A program made the translations under genes and the position numbers. Below the pieces are notes generated by a model that was not told where the DNA came from, ran no database searches, and was given only the letters and a program-made list of their open reading frames with translations. A stretch of 64,000 nt of DNA from Metopolophium dirhodum (taxonomy: Eukaryota; Arthropoda; Insecta; Hemiptera; Aphididae), in contig NC_083568.1 of NCBI RefSeq assembly GCF_019925205.1, forward strand, positions 24,302,393 through 24,366,392. Reading direction: 5' to 3'. This document shows positions 61,801 through 64,000 of the stretch, piece after piece (the stretch's first letter is position 1; each line of letters starts with the position of its first letter).

Positions 61801-63741
61801 TAATAAAAACAAAATTAATAAAATAGTAAATTTTTTTATATTATAAATTATTATACGTATTGGAAATCTCGACTACTATATTACATATTATAATTATAAA
61901 TATTTTTATAAACATTAGGTATGATTAATATTTTATGCATTTTTACATTATGTTTTTTATTTTATATATTATTATAGATAAGTACCTTTATTTTTTGGGT
62001 AGGATTTGTATGTATTCAAAATGGAAGCGGAAATGTTCTAGGCGGAATTTAAAAACTTTGAGTGGAATTTACAATCTCTCGTAATTTAATAGCTATTGAA
62101 CACGAATAATTTTGAAATGACTCGAAGATTTGTAGGCTTGTTAAGATTAATGGTTACAATAATGTGTACCTACCTAATTAAATCTGATTAGTGAAAATCA
62201 CCAGTTTGATCGTTAAATAAAATAAAACGCATTACGGTGAATTAGGAAACTTGATAAATACAATTGCTGATAAATGCACACAAAAGTATAGTAGATTATA
62301 AGGACTTACCTTTTTTTCATACTTGTCGGTGTGTTCCGATGAAGTTTCTGCTTTATAAATTTCAACTTAGGCACAGTTATTGTTAATACTGACAAGTACA
62401 TAATCATGAGCAGCACAAAGATTATGATATAAACGTAGATAAACGCAGAATTCTCCCACGACCACCATGGTCGAATAGGCTTAGCGCCAATAATATTCAG
62501 ACTTAACATGATACTGAGCACAAATAACACGGGGGCAGCTGAAAAACATTAAAAAAACGTCATGAGTGTATATAAGCCAACGACCAGTTTTAGTCCACCC
62601 ACCATGGTACGATCTAAAACATACCTTTATTACTTTAGGTTAGGACTTATATATGGTGTACAAAAAAACCAAACGATCGTACCTATTTTGTTTGAAAATT
62701 AAATTAAGGATACTTAAAAAAAAAAATTCAAAGGTATAATAACGGCGGGTAACAATGTTGGTTGTATGATTTTGACTGAAGGGGAATTTAATGATAAAAT
62801 GGTCTAAATGCCACCTATGCCTTCTAAATTTTTTACTAGTATGTAAGTTATAATTTAATATTATATTATATTTTGATAAATACAAAAAGAAAACTAATAT
62901 GAACGCGTGTACTGTAGGTATCTATATAAATGCCGTAATAGATATATATGTTATAATCACATATTGTTATATATTTATTTCCTATACTATATAAATACGT
63001 TTCTACAATTGTAAGTTCATAATATTATGGGTATATATTATAATGTATATAAAAATGAATAACAACCACAACATTTTTGAATGGTCAACCAATTTCAATG
63101 TATTTTTTTTTTGTTTCAGAGAAAAGATAAATAACGAAAATAATATGACGGTTATTGATAAAACGTCAAATGGATAACATAGTATTTTAATTATTGAAGA
63201 TTATAGGATTTATCACCGAATGGAAAACATGGACAAAAAAAATTAAAAAACATCTCGCGTGTTACCGATAGATAAATTATCCTCACTTGTCGCTACGCCA
63301 ATAATGGGAAGTTTAATATTGGAAAACTGCGGGAAACTAATTATCTCCGTGTAGACGATGAGCAACTGACTCAAGTGCGACGTTATCTCCACTATGGTCA
63401 CTATTTGCAAGTACAGCGAAAAATATCCATAGTCGTTCTGAAAATGGCAAATTGTTGTCGTTAAACGCGTTCGAGACAGAATGTCTTGAAAATAAAAACA
63501 ATGATTATAAGTAATTAAAATAATAACGATGGACATTTACATTTTTCGTTGCGTACAGAAACATGCACATCTGGATTATAATTGCGAAGCACAGCTGTAT
63601 CTTCAAGTACACAATGCACGTCGGGTGTTTAACCCATTGAGTGACCAGCAGCATCAGAGACATCGCCGATTGCACCAGACAACAAGCACATCCGAACACG
63701 ATAATCACATCTTGTTTTGAAGTACTTTGACCTCCTTCGTC
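40272..63741 (-). CDS. Class B/adhesion-like G-protein-coupled receptor, 3' seven exons (partial at 5' end)
   Basis: Minus-strand exons: 63541-63741, 63287-63437, 62310-62538, 57917-58046, 57542-57677, 56708-56911 and 40272-40885. All junctions are GT-AG and phase-compatible, giving 554 codons plus stop. Hydrophobic segments appear in 7TM order. Two lie in the first exon (VIIVFGCACCLVQSAMSL and IQLCFAIIIQMCMFLYA). The next lies in the second exon (FSLYLQIVTIVEITSHLS). Two flank the WWSWEN loop in the third, and MGLIIRSVAILLTVIVTTV follows in the fourth. The last is GFVVLYCYVLHSED after a Q|G intron, a typical class B position. The tail is long, cytoplasmic and Ser/Asp-rich. Receptors of this class signal through G proteins at the plasma membrane (family knowledge). 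The N-terminal ectodomain lies beyond the window, so the ligand class and exact subfamily cannot be given. The intron 40886-56707 holds the full-length LINE and a repeat cluster. Confidence 0.72.
41735..46850 (-). repeat. Nested cluster of the dispersed aphid-type repeat
   Basis: At least four to five copies, all in minus orientation, lie head to tail. Start points with GTGGATAAGTGGATGTCGCT or close variants are at about 41745, 42722 and 44616. End points with CGCTTCGCTCAGAATCTAAA are at about 44150, 44205, 45510 and 46815. Copies are 85-95% alike by eye and several are truncated or interrupted. The copy at 42722-44163 shows the empty version of the SINE site found at 5048. Short ORFs here come from the repeat and are not genes. 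Confidence 0.75.
46146..46386. repeat. 241-bp block identical to 55597-55837
   Basis: The block runs from AATACAAATCAACAAATATG to CTAGCCGATCCCGCGCA and matches base for base in both places. It contains a Helitron-like 3' end (GCGGGATCAGCTAGT) followed, after a TA-rich spacer, by the inverted counterpart (ACTAGCCGATCCCGC). Two such ends thus face each other. Confidence 0.85.
47479..51162 (-). CDS. LINE ORF2: endonuclease–reverse transcriptase–RNase H
   Basis: 1227 codons with no lesion. Residues 8-220 form an APE-type endonuclease, with QET at 41-43, GDFNSHN at 139-145 and SSDHFPI around 213-219. The reverse transcriptase spans about 460-760. It has SYRPITLL, SIDISKAYD (596-604), NGVPQGSALS and the catalytic FADD at 686-689, which has F in place of the common Y. 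An RNase H domain at about 955-1080 keeps its acidic residues in LYTDASK (D964), TAEALA (E997) and LSDSLS (D1021), with a late ADKQAK. A terminal CQSC...H...C motif (1168-1184) may bind RNA. The ATG at 51162 lies 68 nt past the ORF1 extension stop. ORF2 is probably translated by reinitiation or an internal start. The protein would nick the target and copy the element RNA. Confidence 0.95.
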   Translation of the reverse strand: MNAHKNDNIKILQWNMNGFNKKYEEITILIQEHNPDIICIQETNFKNDNITNLANYDGYNKNRLDSARASGGVAIYINTNYPSSQLNISTDIEAIAVTVKLSNNDINICNIYLPNHKSFTDADINNIIKQLPQPFIIVGDFNSHNVIWGSKNTDQRGKVIEKILENNNIILLNNTEPTRLNPINGNLSNIDLSFASTSLAQRIEWNVTPNLTSSDHFPIILQILSRTYNAKNNEAIERWNLKDPNWARYTETLELEVDNIQYMDSLNIDSLTKLFTDAIIKTAELTIGKNKKWGKKPKVPWWNETIKNAIKTKNKALNKFKKTKNQSDYINLKKHRAATKYIIKSSKKKSWESFINNINEKADTKLIWNKIHSLKGIKRNYKINLIDEINNKLITNPNEISNKLGQYFHLNSNNTSYSPNFINLKHIKENTPIINIVDHNNENQLQINSKITREEIAYTLKKCKSLSPGPDGIPFIFIQYFGPKSQLLLEKIYNTIWCNGIFPSTWKKGIVIPINKPGKCRFNTESYRPITLLNTMCKVIEKIVNFRLIWYLEKINYLTPFQSGFRKNRSTYDNFIAIKEEAQQALQNKQILGLLSIDISKAYDVTWRHYILSKLNKVICQGNMLNFITNFLKNRTFQVKTSNHISDTFTQENGVPQGSALSVTLFLVAINKIDKHCKFPIKANIFADDANFSCRSKNIKTVKYHLQATANQLEKWSAKTGFGFSIEKSKSITFTRKSNVGELNIKMNNKNIPNKTCIKILGITFDSRLTWSQHIKSLKVSTNKALNLIKLLSHTNWGCETETLIKIFKSTIQAKLYYGSFLYNTAKNTLIKYIDSNHNTGMRMAIGAFKSSPIKSIYNIAGEPTPDLKRTELTLLYAARLTRLTNNPASTSNITLDLQNNKNYTKIPQIIKKEKIICPPWTSIYKINTELNTLRKENTPPLIYKNLLKNTLENQNEFQELYTDASKNDEGVGIAIIKNNSQTSFKLPSTCSIYTAEALAILLAIKYINKKENQKHIILSDSLSTLISVKNKFNPSDIAIQIQNRLEEANQKNNNIKLIWIPGHIGIIGNERADKQAKLAINSPNSQYINISSYSDIRKQIQRDTTIIWQNIWNIQNTKLNQVKQTVQRWRRNPNISTTNEKKLNRARIGHTRLTHEYIMIKGDPPICQSCGTTITIKHIFEECRIYIQQREELNISHQIGASLGPNPENEINTIEFFKTTKLLKLL
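51231..52650 (-). CDS. LINE ORF1 (gag-like RNA-binding protein), frame change near its C-terminus
   Basis: The ATG at 52650 opens 394 codons to a TGA at 51466. The first ~110 residues are Lys/Ser/Thr/Pro-rich and probably disordered. A folded middle region contains ANIIFASRISNKRLCIFL and KRIIISNAYPNIPHEAIE, like the RRM-type modules of gag-like ORF1 proteins. A single CCHC knuckle follows, CFLCKTQGHIASNC near residue 260. Just before the TGA, a +1 change near 51486 would enter a second frame. That frame is open for about 84 codons to TAA at 51231-51233 and contains FKIDFTTFKHIFENN and KDELLDILLKIKP. The extension looks like real protein, so this is either a one-base mutation or a shift site. 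ORF1 proteins coat element RNA (established). Confidence 0.85.
52651..52830 (-). promoter_or_regulatory. LINE 5' UTR with probable internal promoter
   Basis: About 180 nt separate the element's 5' end from the ORF1 start. It is more GC-balanced than the surroundings (GCGCGC and ACGTTTATT elements). The very start, CAGTTCGTG, resembles an insect initiator context. LINEs of this type carry internal promoters at +1 (established), so promoter activity here is inferred, not shown. Confidence 0.45.
53654..54574 (-). repeat. Dispersed aphid-type repeat, nearly complete copy
   Basis: Starts GGTGGATAAGTGGATGTCGC and ends CGCTTCGCTCAGAATCT, in minus orientation, in the large GPCR intron. The order of sub-blocks is as in the 42722-44163 copy, but a central part is deleted. 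No ORF is meaningful. Confidence 0.75.
54830..55836. mobile_element. Helitron-like non-autonomous repeat
   Basis: Starts near CTTATATATAAATGTGAAAATG with a 5' region typical of Helitron-family repeats (AAACTACTGAACCGATC). It reaches a 3' end CAGCGGGATCAGCTAGT near 55803, followed by an inverted end ACTAGCCGATCCCGC. A related copy is at 58785-59795. No Rep coding remains. Boundaries are approximate. Confidence 0.5.
55837..55976 (-). repeat. 140-bp block identical to 44027-44166
   Basis: Runs from AAAAGTTACTATTGAAGAAA to CGCTCAGAATCTAAAA with every base, including A-runs, equal to 44027-44166. It directly follows the 241-bp block shared with 46146-46386, with a one-base overlap. Confidence 0.85.
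58785..59795. mobile_element. Helitron-like repeat with opposed CTAG ends
   Basis: Near 58874 the sequence reads CTAGCTGATCCCGTGCAC, an inverted Helitron-like 3' end. Near 59780-59795 it reads GTGCTCGGGATCAGCTAGT, a direct 3' end. The two halves share inverted internal sequence (TATACCAAGTTTGTCATTTT versus AAACGACAAACTTGGTATAA), giving a partly palindromic structure. It lies in an intron of the GPCR gene between 58047 and 62309. No coding sequence. Confidence 0.5.
59800..62309. other. AT-rich intron DNA of the GPCR gene
   Basis: No further exon found between 58047 and 62309. A short interstitial (TTAGG)3-like run, GGTTAGGTTAGGTTAG, lies near 61365-61380. Confidence 0.45.
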
Positions 63742-64000
63742 CTAAGTATGAGAAAGAATAAAAACAAACGACGATCATTATTCAAATACGTTATAAACCG
63801 TTTCGAATCCAAACTGGGACGTTTGTTTTGACAGCACTGCATGTGTAGTGTAACGTTAGTTATGTCCGAAATTTTCAAAGTTGTACATAATATTGTTATT
63901 CCTAACAATGCGTTACTTTGGTCATAGATTTCTTGTGCTAATATTTTTAATAGCCTATACTTGCACAATAATTATTGCTAAAAATACAATAAATGTGAGT

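Overview
The window is AT-rich, intron-bearing, transposon-dense animal nuclear DNA, most likely from an aphid or a close hemipteran relative. The reasons are an insect-type fatty acyl-CoA reductase, insect-type LINE, Helitron, hAT and piggyBac-like elements, a short interstitial (TTAGG)n, and many copies of a dispersed AT-rich repeat carrying GATTCTGAGCGAA, which I associate with aphid genomes (inference). No bacterial-type operon, CRISPR array or rRNA was seen.

Three spliced genes can be assembled by reading splice sites and checking phase; all lie on the minus strand. (1) 10700-11176 is a small three-exon gene of unknown function. Its last exon is interrupted by a Helitron whose terminal CTAG supplies the stop codon. 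(2) 30265-33162 is a complete seven-exon fatty acyl-CoA reductase of 509 aa. (3) 40272-63741 is the 7TM and cytoplasmic-tail part of a class B/adhesion-like GPCR: seven exons, 554 codons in the window, and a 15.8-kb last intron. Its 5' exons lie beyond the right edge.

The rest is mobile and decayed DNA. 1-4.2 kb holds a long inverted-repeat element. 4.2-6 kb is a dispersed repeat carrying a tRNA-derived SINE. 6-7.8 kb is a 5'-truncated LINE. 8.8-10.7 kb is a complete Helitron shell with a deleted Rep/helicase gene. 12.2-14.0 kb is a foldback element, followed by decayed coding sequence. 15.5-15.9 kb is a BIR (IAP-type) pseudogene. 16.1-18.6 kb is the most unusual stretch: a decayed minus-strand retroelement fragment with a macrodomain, an OTU/papain-like protease and a retropepsin in series, abutting a plus-strand envelope-like fragment. 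18.6-29 kb holds MITEs, hairpins and a dyad-symmetric minisatellite. 33.6-38.5 kb holds two hAT-type elements with exact 8-bp target duplications and a piggyBac-like MITE with 79-bp perfect ends.

The large GPCR intron carries a nested cluster of the dispersed repeat and, at 47274-52830, a full-length LINE with two nearly intact ORFs, a poly(A) tail and an exact 12-bp target-site duplication. That insertion looks recent. Two blocks (241 bp and 140 bp) at 55.6-56.0 kb are identical to blocks at 46.1 and 44.0 kb, pointing to recent ectopic exchange or an assembly mosaic.
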